The position numbers and the translations under genes were made by a program. This document shows positions 41,166 through 51,080 of a DNA stretch of 64,000 nt, one piece after another (position 1 is the first letter of the stretch; each line of letters begins with the position of its first letter). Source of the DNA: Bradyrhizobium yuanmingense (GTDB lineage: Bacteria; Pseudomonadota; Alphaproteobacteria; Rhizobiales; Xanthobacteraceae). Under the pieces are notes generated by a model. That model saw nothing but the letters and a program-made list of their open reading frames with translations, was not told the origin of the DNA and searched no databases. The stretch spans positions 1 through 64,000 of the forward strand of contig NZ_JARFML010000012.1 of NCBI RefSeq assembly GCF_029167105.1, given 5' to 3'.

Positions 41166-42587
41166 TCAGCGGGCCGGTGGCGGCAAGCGCCCGAACGCAG
41201 CCTCGAGCGCCATGCCGATCGCGAGCAGGCGGGGATCGCTACCAGCGGGGCCATCGAGCTCAAGCCCGATCGGCAATCTGCTGCTGGCACCGAGCGCGAT
41301 CGGGATCTGGATTCCGGGAATCCCGGCATTGCTGCCGGGGTCCGTGTTCTGAATGAACAGGCCGAAATTCTCGAGGCTGCTGGACTCCGGATTGGAGGGA
41401 ATGGCGACGCGCGGCGTGGTCGGGAAGGCGATCGCATCGAGCCGGTTGTCGGCAAAGCTCCTGGCGTACAGCGCCTGCAGCGCGGGGCGCGCAATCTCGA
41501 TCGCGGCGTCGTAGATCGGCTTGGCGTCGACCAGGGTGCCGTCGGGACCAGGCAGCTTGCGCGGGATCACCAAGCCGTCATAGGTGCCCTTCACATCGGC
41601 GCTGGCGATCTGCTCCGCCAATGCCGCGATGGAGAGGCCGGTGCCGGTGTGCTTGAGATAGGCGACCAGATCGTCATAGGCCTCGTACAGCGCGACGGGA
41701 AAGCTGACCTGGGCGTCGAGTTCTGCCAGTTGCGGCATCTCGATCTCGACGACCGTGACGCCTAGCACCTTCATTTTCGCGACGGCTTCCTGGAACGCGG
41801 CCTCGGTGTCGGCATCGAGATTGGCCAGCATCGATCTCGCGAGGCCGACGCGGACCTGCGTCAGATCCGCCGGCGCAAGCGCATCGCCACCGGCGATGAC
41901 GCGGTCGAGCAGCGCGACATCCGCCATGGTCGCAGCCATCGGGCCTGCGGTATCGCGGGTGTGCGAGATCGGCGCGATGCCGTCTTGCGGGTAGCGGCCG
42001 ACCGTCGGGCGCAGCGAGGCGCATCCGTTCAGGGCAGCAGGCACTCGCACCGATCCGCCGGTATCGGTGCCGAGCCCGCCGGCGACGATCCGCGCACCGA
42101 TCGCCGCGCCCGTGCCTGACGAGGAGCCGCCGGCGATCAAAGTGCGATTATAGGCGTTGCGCACGCCGTACTCGGCGCCGGACTTGAATGCGGTGTTGTA
42201 GCCGGAGATGCCGAAGGCGAGCTCGTGCATGCTGGTCTTGCCGATGATGACCGCTCCGGCATCGCGCAGCTTTGTCACGACAGGCGCGTCGGCCTTCGGA
42301 ATGTAATCCCTCAGCGCCGGGGTGCCGGCGCTACAGGGCAGTCCCGCGACCTCGATATTGTCCTTGATCACGATGGGTACGCCGCCGAGCGGCCTTGTCT
42401 TGTCGCCTGCCGCGTCGAACGCGGCCGCGGCCTTCAAGGCGCCGGCTTCGTCCAGGGTGACAAAGGCATTGAGTTCGGCGTTGGCCTTGGCGCGGGCCAG
42501 GGCTTCCCGGGTGAGTGCGGTGCTCGTGAACGTCCCGGCGGTGAGCCCGGCCGCGGCCTCGGTCAGTGTCAACTGGTCGAAATCCAT
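41166..42587 (-). CDS. Amidase-signature enzyme, indoleacetamide hydrolase-like
   Basis: 473 residues of the amidase signature family. The Ser-cisSer-Lys triad is visible: lysine in GVPIVIKDNIEV (about 78), cis-serine in IAGGSSSGTGAAIGA (about 150) and nucleophile serine in GTDTGGSVRVPAA (about 176). The sequence resembles indole-3-acetamide hydrolases (MDFDQLTLTEAAAGL start), which make indole-3-acetate and ammonia, but family members also act on other amides. It lies downstream of, and on the same strand as, the indolepyruvate oxidoreductase gene (75 bp gap), which fits aromatic amino acid metabolism. Confidence 0.85.
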   Translation of the reverse strand: MDFDQLTLTEAAAGLTAGTFTSTALTREALARAKANAELNAFVTLDEAGALKAAAAFDAAGDKTRPLGGVPIVIKDNIEVAGLPCSAGTPALRDYIPKADAPVVTKLRDAGAVIIGKTSMHELAFGISGYNTAFKSGAEYGVRNAYNRTLIAGGSSSGTGAAIGARIVAGGLGTDTGGSVRVPAALNGCASLRPTVGRYPQDGIAPISHTRDTAGPMAATMADVALLDRVIAGGDALAPADLTQVRVGLARSMLANLDADTEAAFQEAVAKMKVLGVTVVEIEMPQLAELDAQVSFPVALYEAYDDLVAYLKHTGTGLSIAALAEQIASADVKGTYDGLVIPRKLPGPDGTLVDAKPIYDAAIEIARPALQALYARSFADNRLDAIAFPTTPRVAIPSNPESSSLENFGLFIQNTDPGSNAGIPGIQIPIALGASSRLPIGLELDGPAGSDPRLLAIGMALEAAFGRLPPPAR

Positions 42588-42662
42588 GATGCATCACCCG
42601 ATTGCAGGAGGCCATCAGAGCGCCCCTTAGGGAGCAGAGGCTGAAGCGTCCGCGGCGCCGCG

Positions 42663-45600
42663 TCAACCGTAGGCGTGCATCCTTGCCGGCGTTGGCGTGT
42701 CCAGTTCGGCGAGCAGCCGCTCGACGTCGGCCTTCACCTTCACAACCGCGATGTCCTTCACCGGGCCATAGCCGCGGATATCCATCGAGGCTTTGGCGAT
42801 CGCCACGAGATTTGGCAGATGCGCCGCATCGAGCTCGCCCAGCATCCGCTCGATCAGGCTTTCATACCAGGCGATCAGTTCACGCTCGGCACGCCGTTCC
42901 GCGGTGTAACCGAACGGATCGAACGGCGTTCCGCGCAGTGCTTTCAAGCGCGCGAGCATGGCCAGAGGCACCTGAATCCACTGGCCGAAGGCGCGTTTGC
43001 GCGGACGCCCCCGTGCATCGCGCCGCGACTTCAGGAACGGCGGGGCGAGGTGGTACTGGACGCTGAAGCCGTCCTCGAACTCGCGCTTCAATTCGTCGAG
43101 GAAGCCGCTTCGCATGTGCAGCCGCGCCACCTCGTACTCGTCCTTGTAGGCCATCAGCTTGAACAGGCCGCGAGCGACCGCCTCGGTCAGCACCTCACTG
43201 TTCAGCTTGGCCTCGGCACGGCGGACCTTTGCGAGGATCGCCCGGTAGCGCTCCGCGTAGGCGTCGTTCTGATAGGCCGTGAGGAACTCGGCGCGCCGGG
43301 CAATGATCTCATCGAGCGTCTCGGCCTTCGGCGCATCCTCCGCCTTCGGCAGAAAATCCGGATCGGCAGCGGCGATCCGGCCCCAGGCAAAGGCCTGCTT
43401 GTTGCGCTCGACCGCGACGCCGTTGAGCTCGATCGCGCGGAGCAGCGCCTGTAACGAAACAGGGACGAGACCGCGCTGCCAGGCAAAGCCCAGCATGATG
43501 ATGTTGGCGTAGACGGCATCGCCGAGCAGGCGCTCGGCCAGCGCATTGGCATTGAACGTGTCGAGATTGTGCTCGCCGATGACCTGACCGATTGCGCGCA
43601 GGCGGCTTGATGCAGCCAAATCGGCGTCGCGGAAGCGGACCACGTCGCCGGTCGGCATTTCCGCGGTATTGACGGCGGCACGGGTGCCGCGGCGATATGT
43701 GCCGGAGGCTTTGGGCGAGGAGCTGACGACGAGGTCGCAGCCGATCAGCGCATCGGCCGCGCCCTGGTCGATGCGAACCTGGTGCAGCGCGTCGGGGCTC
43801 GCGGCCAGGCGAATGTAGCTCAGCACAGGCCCGAATTTCTGCGCAAAGCCGGTGAAGTCGAGCACCGAAACGCCGCGGCGTTCCAGATGCGCGGCCATGC
43901 CGATCAGCGCGCCGACGGTGATCACGCCGGTGCCGCCGACGCCGGTCACCATGAGGTCGTAGGGCCGCTCGAGCGTTGCGGGCGCGGGCAGGGGTAGCGT
44001 CGTGGCGCGGCCGGCCGCATCGATCCGGCTCGCGCTCTTCTTCCGCCGCGTCGCGCCTTCGACCGTGACAAAGCTCGGACAGAAGCCGTTGAGGCAGGAA
44101 AAATCCTTGTTGCAGGCCGACAGATTGATCTGCCGCTTGCGGCCGAACGGCGTCTCCTTCGGCTCGACGCTGAGGCAGTTGGATTCGACCGAGCAGTCGC
44201 CGCAGCCTTCGCAGACGAGGTCGTTGATGTAGGCGAAGCGCTTGGGATCGGCCATCTGCCCGCGCTTGCGCCGGCGCCGCTTCTCGGTGGCGCAGGTCTG
44301 CTGGTAGATCAGCACCGAGACGCCGGGAACCTCGCGCAGCTCGCGCTGCACGGCATCCATCTCCTCACGCGGATGGATGGTCACGCCGGATGGCAGGTCG
44401 GCCGGCCTGAATTGCGCGGGATCGTCCGACACCAGGGCGATGCGCTCGACACCCTCGGCGCGGACGCTGTGGGCGATGGCATGGACGCTGACGGGCCCAT
44501 CGACCGGCTGGCCGCCGGTCATGGCGACCGCGTCGTTGAACAGGACCTTATAGGTGATGTTGGCCTTGGCCGCGATCGCCTGCCGGATCGCCATCGAGCC
44601 GGAGTGATAATAGGTGCCTTCGCCGAGATTTTGGAACACGTGCTTGCGGCCGGTGAATCGCGATGAAGCAGCCCAGTTCACGCCCTCGCCGCCCATTTGG
44701 ATCAGTGAGGAAGTCTCGCGGTCCATCCAGCTCGCCATGAAGTGACAGCCGATGCCGGCGAGCGCCTTCGATCCTTCCGGCACTTTGGTCGAGGTGTTGT
44801 GCGGACAACCCGAGCAGAAATAGGGCGTGCGCGTCGCGCCGCTGACATTGATCGTGCGCGCGGCCTCCGGCATCAGGGCGGCCGCGCGTGCGGCGAGATT
44901 GAGACCCGGAAACATCGGATCGAGCCGGCGCGCGAGTACGTTCGCGAGCGCGCGAGGCGACAATTCGCCGATCCAGGAGATCAGCCGTGCGCCGGTTTCG
45001 TCGTGCTTGCCGACCATGCGCTCGGGCTTGCTGCCGGGATAATCGTAAAAATACTCCTTGAACTGGCTCTCGATGATGCCGCGCTTTTCCTCGACCACCA
45101 GGATCTCGCGCTTGCCCTTCACGAACTCCATCGCGTCGTGCAGCGCCAGCGGCCAGACCATGCCGACCTTGTAGACGTCGATGCCGATGCGGCGACAGGC
45201 CGCTTCATCGAGGCCCATCAGCCGCAGCGCTTCCATCAGGTCGAGATGCGCCTTGCCGGTGGTGACGATGCCGTAGGTGGCGCTGCGGATATCGTAGATG
45301 TGACGGTCGATCGGATTGGCCTTGGCGAAGGCGTAGACCGCGTGCTTCTTCGCTTCCAGCCGTTCCTCGATCTGCGGGCCCGGCAAATCGGGCCAGCGAT
45401 AGTGCAGGCCGCCGGGCGGCGGCGTGAAGTCGGGCGTGCGGAACATGCGCGGCGGGCGCAGCGCGACGGATGCGCCTGATTCCACGATCTCGGAGATCGC
45501 CTTGAAGCCGACCCACATGCCGGAGAAGCGGCTCAGCGCGTAGCCATATTCGCCGAATGCCAGATATTCGCCGACGTCCGAGGGGTGCAGCGTCGGCATG

Positions 45601-46112
45601 AACCAGCTCATGAAGGCGACGTCGGACTGGTGCGGCATCGAGGAGGAGACGCAGCCATGGTCGTCGCCGGCGACCACCAGCACGCCGCCATGTGGCGAGG
45701 AGCCATAGGCATTGCCGTGCTTGAGCGCATCGCCGGACCGATCGACGCCCGGGCCCTTGCCATACCAGAGCCCGAACACGCCATCGACCTCGCGGTCGCC
45801 TTGCGTCTCGACCTGCTGCGATCCCAGCACCGCGGTCGCCGCGAGGTCCTCGTTCACGGCGGGAAGGAATTCGATGCGGTCCCGTTTGAGCCGCTGCTGG
45901 ATGCGCCAGAGCTCGAGATCGATGCCACCGAGCGGCGAGCCGCGATAGCCGGAGATGAAGCCGGCGGTGTTGAGCCCGGCCGCACGGTCTCGTCGCGCCT
46001 GGTCGAGCGCGATGCGGACGATGGCCTGCGTGCCCGTGAGGAAGACGCGGCCCTCCCCGCGCTCATAGCGATCGGAGAGCTCGTATGTGTCGAGTGACGG
46101 AATGGCGTCCAT
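42663..46112 (-). CDS. Fused indolepyruvate:ferredoxin oxidoreductase (IorA-IorB type)
   Basis: 1149 residues. The N-terminal part (about 1-480) has alpha/beta ThDP-oxidoreductase domains (TAGFISGYRGSPLGGID, GKGPGVDRSGDALKHGN) and a CPHN (FCSGCPHNTSTKVPEG) ThDP-domain motif. Near residue 630-680 are cysteine clusters VCEGCGDCSVESNC and SACNKDFSCLNGFCPSF for iron-sulfur. After about 715 comes the gamma (IorB-like) domain GVGGTGVITVGALIG. It converts aryl-pyruvates to aryl-acetyl-CoA with electrons to ferredoxin or another acceptor. Divergent from an Lrp regulator; upstream of the amidase. Confidence 0.92.
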   Translation of the reverse strand: MDAIPSLDTYELSDRYERGEGRVFLTGTQAIVRIALDQARRDRAAGLNTAGFISGYRGSPLGGIDLELWRIQQRLKRDRIEFLPAVNEDLAATAVLGSQQVETQGDREVDGVFGLWYGKGPGVDRSGDALKHGNAYGSSPHGGVLVVAGDDHGCVSSSMPHQSDVAFMSWFMPTLHPSDVGEYLAFGEYGYALSRFSGMWVGFKAISEIVESGASVALRPPRMFRTPDFTPPPGGLHYRWPDLPGPQIEERLEAKKHAVYAFAKANPIDRHIYDIRSATYGIVTTGKAHLDLMEALRLMGLDEAACRRIGIDVYKVGMVWPLALHDAMEFVKGKREILVVEEKRGIIESQFKEYFYDYPGSKPERMVGKHDETGARLISWIGELSPRALANVLARRLDPMFPGLNLAARAAALMPEAARTINVSGATRTPYFCSGCPHNTSTKVPEGSKALAGIGCHFMASWMDRETSSLIQMGGEGVNWAASSRFTGRKHVFQNLGEGTYYHSGSMAIRQAIAAKANITYKVLFNDAVAMTGGQPVDGPVSVHAIAHSVRAEGVERIALVSDDPAQFRPADLPSGVTIHPREEMDAVQRELREVPGVSVLIYQQTCATEKRRRRKRGQMADPKRFAYINDLVCEGCGDCSVESNCLSVEPKETPFGRKRQINLSACNKDFSCLNGFCPSFVTVEGATRRKKSASRIDAAGRATTLPLPAPATLERPYDLMVTGVGGTGVITVGALIGMAAHLERRGVSVLDFTGFAQKFGPVLSYIRLAASPDALHQVRIDQGAADALIGCDLVVSSSPKASGTYRRGTRAAVNTAEMPTGDVVRFRDADLAASSRLRAIGQVIGEHNLDTFNANALAERLLGDAVYANIIMLGFAWQRGLVPVSLQALLRAIELNGVAVERNKQAFAWGRIAAADPDFLPKAEDAPKAETLDEIIARRAEFLTAYQNDAYAERYRAILAKVRRAEAKLNSEVLTEAVARGLFKLMAYKDEYEVARLHMRSGFLDELKREFEDGFSVQYHLAPPFLKSRRDARGRPRKRAFGQWIQVPLAMLARLKALRGTPFDPFGYTAERRAERELIAWYESLIERMLGELDAAHLPNLVAIAKASMDIRGYGPVKDIAVVKVKADVERLLAELDTPTPARMHAYG

Positions 46113-46166
46113 GGCGGACCTCGCGCGGCATCCTGCCCAGTGATGGAAGGTTATGCCCGGACGGCT

Positions 46167-46242
46167 GGTAGGTCTTACCTATTTATCCCTTCTGTTGTGT
46201 AAATTCGGTAGGATTTTGCATGCGATCGCCCCATCTGGTAGA
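46167..46242. promoter_or_regulatory. Lrp/ior intergenic repeats GGTAG
   Basis: A perfect TAGGT-CTT-ACCTA inverted repeat at 46169-46181 and further GGTAGG (46207) and GGTAGA (46237) half-sites, 40 and 30 bp apart, lie between the divergent oxidoreductase and Lrp genes. Phased half-sites are typical of Lrp/AsnC regulators. Confidence 0.45.
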
Positions 46243-46264
46243 TCTGCTCGAACTGGAGCCTCCC

Positions 46265-46720
46265 ATGATCGAAGAGCAGGACACCCGCATTCTCGCCCAT
46301 CTCCAGCGAGATGGCCGCGCCACCAACCAGCAACTCGCCGAGGGGGTCGGCATGTCCACCTCGGCCTGCTGGCGGCGGGTGCGGGCGCTGGAGGAGAGCG
46401 GCGTCATCCAGGGCTATGCGGCGCTGGTCGCGCGCGAACGGGCAGGCTTTGCGATGTCCGCCATCCTCCACGTCTCGCTGGAGCGGCACGATGCGAAGTT
46501 CGTCGACGAATTCGTGGCGAGGGTCACGAAGCGCCGCGAGGTGCTGGAGTGTTTTGCGACCACCGGGGACGCCGATTATCATTTGCGCGTCGTCGTTCAG
46601 GACATGGCGGCCTACAACCGCTTCCTCGACGAGTTCATGTTCCGCATCCCCGGCATCCGTTACGTCCGCAGCAACGTGGTGCTGAAGGAGATCAAGACCA
46701 GCGTGGCGCTGCCGTTTTGA
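46265..46720 (+). CDS. Lrp/AsnC-family transcriptional regulator
   Basis: 151 residues: HTH MIEEQDTRILAHLQRDGRATNQQLAEGVGMSTSACWRRVRALEESGVI (1-48) and an RAM ligand domain with the VLECFATTGDADYHLRVVVQDMAAYNRF stretch. Divergent from the indolepyruvate oxidoreductase, so it probably senses an aromatic or branched amino acid and controls that gene. ATG 46265 has TGGAG eight bases upstream; an in-frame ATG at 46220 is less likely. Confidence 0.9.
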   Translation: MIEEQDTRILAHLQRDGRATNQQLAEGVGMSTSACWRRVRALEESGVIQGYAALVARERAGFAMSAILHVSLERHDAKFVDEFVARVTKRREVLECFATTGDADYHLRVVVQDMAAYNRFLDEFMFRIPGIRYVRSNVVLKEIKTSVALPF

Positions 46721-46925
46721 AGAAGGTGTTACGGCACCGCGATATCAACCTCCCGTAAACCAACACAGGGCTGCAATTGGTAACGGAACATGCCATTCGT
46801 CGGCGGTTCGGCCTTGCAGCGGTATTCCGGTCAGTTTTGTCGCGCTCGTTCGCAGCTCGTTCACTTTGATCGACGGTTTGCGCCGCGCAATAACGACCAC
46901 TTAGGCGGTCGCCACGCATAAAGGC

Positions 46926-46956
46926 CCCGGGAGAAATAGGCAGAAATGCCCGGGAG
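46926..46956 (+). promoter_or_regulatory. Possible ribosome-binding-site hairpin of the GAF-GGDEF-EAL gene
   Basis: CCCGGG at 46926-46931 can pair with CCCGGG at 46949-46954, covering most of the GGGAG ribosome-binding site (46952-46956) of the GTG start at 46965. A 6-bp GC stem could lower translation. Speculative. Confidence 0.3.
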
Positions 46957-46964
46957 CTGAGATC

Positions 46965-49900
46965 GTGCCGACGACACTCGCGCGCACCTTTGCGGCGCTG
47001 AGCGCCATCAATGAAGCGATCCTCTACGCGAGATCGCCGGAGGAGCTGTACCAGAAGGTCTGCGACGCCGGGTTTTCAAGCGGGGACTTTCTGGCCGTTG
47101 CCGTGTTCCTGGTCGAGCCGGACGGCCAAAGGCTGCGCTTCGCGGCCGGCTGTGGCGACGACATTGCGCGGCTGCGCTCGATCGTGATCACGACGGAAGC
47201 CGGCACGCCCGAGGGATCCGGCGTCGGCGGCGAGGCGTTTCGCGATCAGAAGCTGTGCGTCAGCAACGATTATCTGAACGATCCGCGCTCGCTGGCCTGG
47301 CGCGAGGGCGCCGCCCAGGCCCACATCGGTGCGGCCGCGGCGCTGCCGCTGCTCTGCAACGGCAAGAGCGTCGGCGTCTTGTATGTGACGCGGAGCGAGG
47401 CCAACTCGCTGAGCGAGCAGATGGTGTCGCTGTTCGAGCGCATGTCGGCGAACATTTCCTACGCGCTGGACAATTTCGCGCGCGAGACCGCGCGCCAGAC
47501 CAGCGAGCGCGCGACCCGGCGGCTCAACCGCATGTTCGGCGCCATCAGCGCCACCAACGAGGCCATCCTGCGCGCCAAGACCGAGCAGGAGCTATACCAA
47601 TTGGTGTGCGACGCCTCGGTCCACGGCGGCAAATCGCTGGCGACCATCGTGCTGCTTCGCGAGCCGGATTCGCACTGGATGAAGCCTGTCGCCGCCACCG
47701 GGCAGAACCTCGATCTGGTCACCCAGGCACGCTATTCGGTCGATCCGGAGAACCCCTACGGCAAGGGCATCTCGGGCGAGGTGTTTCGGACGCAGAAAGC
47801 CATCGTCGAAGACGATCTCCCCAGCCGCACCAGGGACACGCCGTGGGAGCAGGCCAATGTCAACACCGGCGTGGCCGCCTGCGTGGTCGCGCCGTTGGTC
47901 AGGTACGGCGAGAGCGTCGGCGTGCTGCTGTTCTTCATCAGCCGGTCCTGGGCCAAGGACGAGGAGATCGTCGCGCTGCTGCTGCGCATGGCCGAGAACG
48001 TCTCGTTCGCGATCGAGAATTTCGGCCGCGAGGCCGAGAAAGCCCGTATCGCCGCGGAAGAAGAGTGCCTGGCGCGCATGTATGCGGCGCTCAGCGCCAC
48101 CAACGAGGCGATCCTGCGGGCACGGTCGCGGGCCGAGCTGTTCGACCTCGTCTGCGAGGCGACCGCAACGGGAGCAAAGTTCACCTCGGCCACCGTCGCG
48201 CTGGTCGACGATCGGACCGGGCTGCTGCGCGTCGTCGCCTGCTACGGGCCGAATGCGGATCAGGTTCGCAACTTCACATTCTCCACCTCCGACCAAGTGC
48301 CCGAAGGGCGCGGCTTGACCGGCACCGCGTTTCGCACGCGCCAGCCTGCCGTCAGCAACGACGTGCTCGCCGACGACCGCATTGCGCCCTGGCAGGCCAG
48401 CGCCCGCCGCAGCGGCATCGCATCCTCCGCGGCCTTGCCGCTGTTCAACGGCGACCGGGTCGAGGGCGTCTTTCTGTTCAACTCCCCGGAGCGCGGCACC
48501 TTCACGCCGGAGCTCGTCGAGCTGCTGCGCAAGCTTCAGGCCAACGTCGCCTTCGCGCTCGAAAGTTTCGACCGCGCCGATGAGAAGGCGCGGGCGGACA
48601 AGCAGCGCAATCGTCTGAGCGGAATGTTCGAGGCACTGAGCGCGACCAACGAAGCCATCATGCGCGCCAAGACGCGCGAGGAATTGTTCGAGGCGGCCTG
48701 CCAGGCGGCCGTGCTCGGCGACCTGTTCGCCTCGGCGACGATCGGCATCGTCGACGAAGCACGCGAGCTCGTCCGCGTCGTTGCCGTCAAGGGACGCTTG
48801 CAGGAGCGCATGAGCGGGCGTACCTGCATCATTTCCGCCGACCATCCCGAGGGCCAGAGCATCATCGGCACCTCGCTGCGGACGTGCCGGCCCAGCGTGA
48901 TGAACGATTATCTGAACGAGCCGCGCTCCGCATATTGGCGCGCGAAGGCCATCGAGGATGAAACGCGGGCTGCGGCGAGCTTCCCGCTTCTGAGAGCGGG
49001 ACGGGAACCGGTCGGCATTCTGCTCTTCCTCGCACCGGAAGAGAATACGTTCACGCCCGATCTGGTCGAGCTGCTCGGGCGCCTCGCGGAGAACGTCTCC
49101 TTCGCGCTCGACAATTTCGAGCGCGCCGAGGAGAAGGAACGCACCGAAGCGCAGAAGGAACGCCTGACGCGCATGTTCGCGGCCCTGAGCGCGACCAACG
49201 AGGCGATCATGCGCGCGAAGTCGCGTGCCGAGCTGTTCGACCTCGTCTGCCTTGCGGCATCGAACGGCGCCAAGTTCACTTCGACCACGATTGCCCTCGC
49301 CAGACCCGGCACGGACCAGCTCGAGATCGTCGCCGCCGCCGGTCCCTCCGCCGGCACCACGCGCAATGTCCGTCTCTCCATCGATCCCGAACGACCGGAA
49401 GGGCGCGGCATGAGCGGCACAGCGTTCCGCACGCGCCGGCCCTGCATCAGCAACGATTATCTCAACGACGACCGCGTCCGTGTCTTCCACCCCATCGTGC
49501 GCGGGGACGGCGCGCGGTCGGGCGCCGCGTTTCCGCTGATCGCGCACGACCAGGCGGTCGGCGTCATGATCTACATGTCGACCGAGCCGGCGACCTTCAC
49601 GCCCGAGTTCGTCGAGCTGTTGCAGCGCCTCGCCGACAACGTCTCCTTCGCGATGGAAAATTTCGATCGCGCCGACGAGAAGAACAAGGCCGACGAGCGC
49701 ATCGAATACCTCGCCTCGCACGACAGCCTGACCGACCTGCCGAACCGCGAGACCTTCAACGGGCTCTTGCGCGAGGCGATCGACGCGGCGCAACGCCACG
49801 ATCACCGCTTTGCTGTGCTGTTCATCGACCTCGACCGCTTCAAGGTCATCAACGATTCGCTGGGTCACGAGGCCGGCGACCTGCTCCTGCTCGAGGTGGC

Positions 49901-51080
49901 GAACCGCCTGCGCGGCGCCCTGCGGGCGAGCGACGTGGTCGCGCGGCTCGGCGGCGACGAGTTCGTGGTGATCCTCGACCAGTGCGGCGAGATCGAGGAC
50001 GTCCAGCGCATCGCCACCGGGTTGCTCGCCGCGCTCGCCGAGCCCATGCAGCTGGCCGGCCACGAGTGCCATTCCACGGCGTCGATCGGCATCGCGATGT
50101 ATCCGGCCAACGGCTCCGACGCGCAGACGCTGACCAAGAACGCCGACATGGCGATGTACCTCGCCAAGGAGGACGGCAAGAACGGCTATCGCTTCTTCTC
50201 CAACGAGGTGACGACGCAGTCGATCGAGCGGCTGTCGCTGGAGAGCGCGCTGCGCCGCGCGCTGGAGCGCGAGCAGTTCTCGCTCAACTACCAGCCCAAG
50301 GTGGACATGGCGACGGGTCAGATCACGGGCGTCGAGGCGCTGCTGCGCTGGACGCATCCCGATCTCGGCAACGTCTCGCCCGCACAATTCATTCCGCTCG
50401 CGGAGGAAACCGGGCTGATCGTGCCGATCGGCCGCTGGGTGCTGAAAGAGGCCTGCGCGCAGGCCATGGCCTGGCAGCGCCGCGGCCTGCTGCCGGTGTC
50501 GATGGCGGTCAACCTGTCGCCGCGGCAGTTTGCCGACGAGCATCTGTTGCAGGACGTCGACGAGGCGCTGGCGGCCTCCGGCATGTCGCCCGTGCTGCTC
50601 CAGCTCGAGGTCACCGAGAGCATGATGATGCGCAATGTCGGCCGCGCGCTCAAGGTGCTCGACTCCATCCAGAGCCGCGGCATCCGTCTCGCCATCGACG
50701 ATTTCGGCACCGGCTATTCTTCGATGTCGCTGATGAAGCATTTCCCAATCGACACCATCAAGATCGACCGCTCCTTCGTGCGCGACCTGCCGCAGGATTC
50801 GGAGGATCAGGCCATCGCGCAGGCGATCATCAGCATGGGCAAGGCGCTCGGCATGACCGTCGTCGCCGAAGGCGTCGAGAATGCCGAACAGGAGGCGTTC
50901 CTGCGCGCCCATGGCTGCGACGAGATGCAGGGCTTCCTGATCTCCAAGCCGCTGCCGGCGCGGCAGATGGGCGAGCTGCTGCGGCCCATGGTGGCGCCCG
51001 TCGCGCCGCCGCTCCAGCCGGAGCAGGACGCTGCAGTCACGGAAACTGCGGCGTCACGGCTGAAACGCACTGTCGTCTGA
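46965..51080 (+). CDS. Penta-GAF GGDEF-EAL cyclic di-GMP protein
   Basis: 1371 residues, no membrane segment. Five tandem GAF modules start near residues 6, 186, 369, 550 and 733, each opening with an MF/MYAALSATNEAI(L/M)RA(K/R) helix and continuing with a GEVFRTQ/GTAFRTRRP-like core and (R)LAxNVSFAL(D/E)NF exit helix. A canonical diguanylate cyclase domain follows (ASHDSLTDLPNR at about 915, RLGGDEFVV at about 995) and an EAL phosphodiesterase domain (VEALLRW at about 1123, DDFGTGYSS, KIDRSFV, AEGVEN), both with intact motifs. It likely makes or breaks c-di-GMP under control of small ligands or redox state. GTG start with CGGGAG upstream; monocistronic; the 3' end overlaps a convergent gene by 27 bp. 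Confidence 0.95.
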   Translation: MPTTLARTFAALSAINEAILYARSPEELYQKVCDAGFSSGDFLAVAVFLVEPDGQRLRFAAGCGDDIARLRSIVITTEAGTPEGSGVGGEAFRDQKLCVSNDYLNDPRSLAWREGAAQAHIGAAAALPLLCNGKSVGVLYVTRSEANSLSEQMVSLFERMSANISYALDNFARETARQTSERATRRLNRMFGAISATNEAILRAKTEQELYQLVCDASVHGGKSLATIVLLREPDSHWMKPVAATGQNLDLVTQARYSVDPENPYGKGISGEVFRTQKAIVEDDLPSRTRDTPWEQANVNTGVAACVVAPLVRYGESVGVLLFFISRSWAKDEEIVALLLRMAENVSFAIENFGREAEKARIAAEEECLARMYAALSATNEAILRARSRAELFDLVCEATATGAKFTSATVALVDDRTGLLRVVACYGPNADQVRNFTFSTSDQVPEGRGLTGTAFRTRQPAVSNDVLADDRIAPWQASARRSGIASSAALPLFNGDRVEGVFLFNSPERGTFTPELVELLRKLQANVAFALESFDRADEKARADKQRNRLSGMFEALSATNEAIMRAKTREELFEAACQAAVLGDLFASATIGIVDEARELVRVVAVKGRLQERMSGRTCIISADHPEGQSIIGTSLRTCRPSVMNDYLNEPRSAYWRAKAIEDETRAAASFPLLRAGREPVGILLFLAPEENTFTPDLVELLGRLAENVSFALDNFERAEEKERTEAQKERLTRMFAALSATNEAIMRAKSRAELFDLVCLAASNGAKFTSTTIALARPGTDQLEIVAAAGPSAGTTRNVRLSIDPERPEGRGMSGTAFRTRRPCISNDYLNDDRVRVFHPIVRGDGARSGAAFPLIAHDQAVGVMIYMSTEPATFTPEFVELLQRLADNVSFAMENFDRADEKNKADERIEYLASHDSLTDLPNRETFNGLLREAIDAAQRHDHRFAVLFIDLDRFKVINDSLGHEAGDLLLLEVANRLRGALRASDVVARLGGDEFVVILDQCGEIEDVQRIATGLLAALAEPMQLAGHECHSTASIGIAMYPANGSDAQTLTKNADMAMYLAKEDGKNGYRFFSNEVTTQSIERLSLESALRRALEREQFSLNYQPKVDMATGQITGVEALLRWTHPDLGNVSPAQFIPLAEETGLIVPIGRWVLKEACAQAMAWQRRGLLPVSMAVNLSPRQFADEHLLQDVDEALAASGMSPVLLQLEVTESMMMRNVGRALKVLDSIQSRGIRLAIDDFGTGYSSMSLMKHFPIDTIKIDRSFVRDLPQDSEDQAIAQAIISMGKALGMTVVAEGVENAEQEAFLRAHGCDEMQGFLISKPLPARQMGELLRPMVAPVAPPLQPEQDAAVTETAASRLKRTVV

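Noticed and set aside
47592..50912. 1106-residue open frame on the minus strand opposite the GAF-GGDEF-EAL gene
   Set aside because: Antisense shadow of a high-GC gene; low-complexity Arg/His/Asp-rich sequence with no family features, while the plus strand has clear domains.
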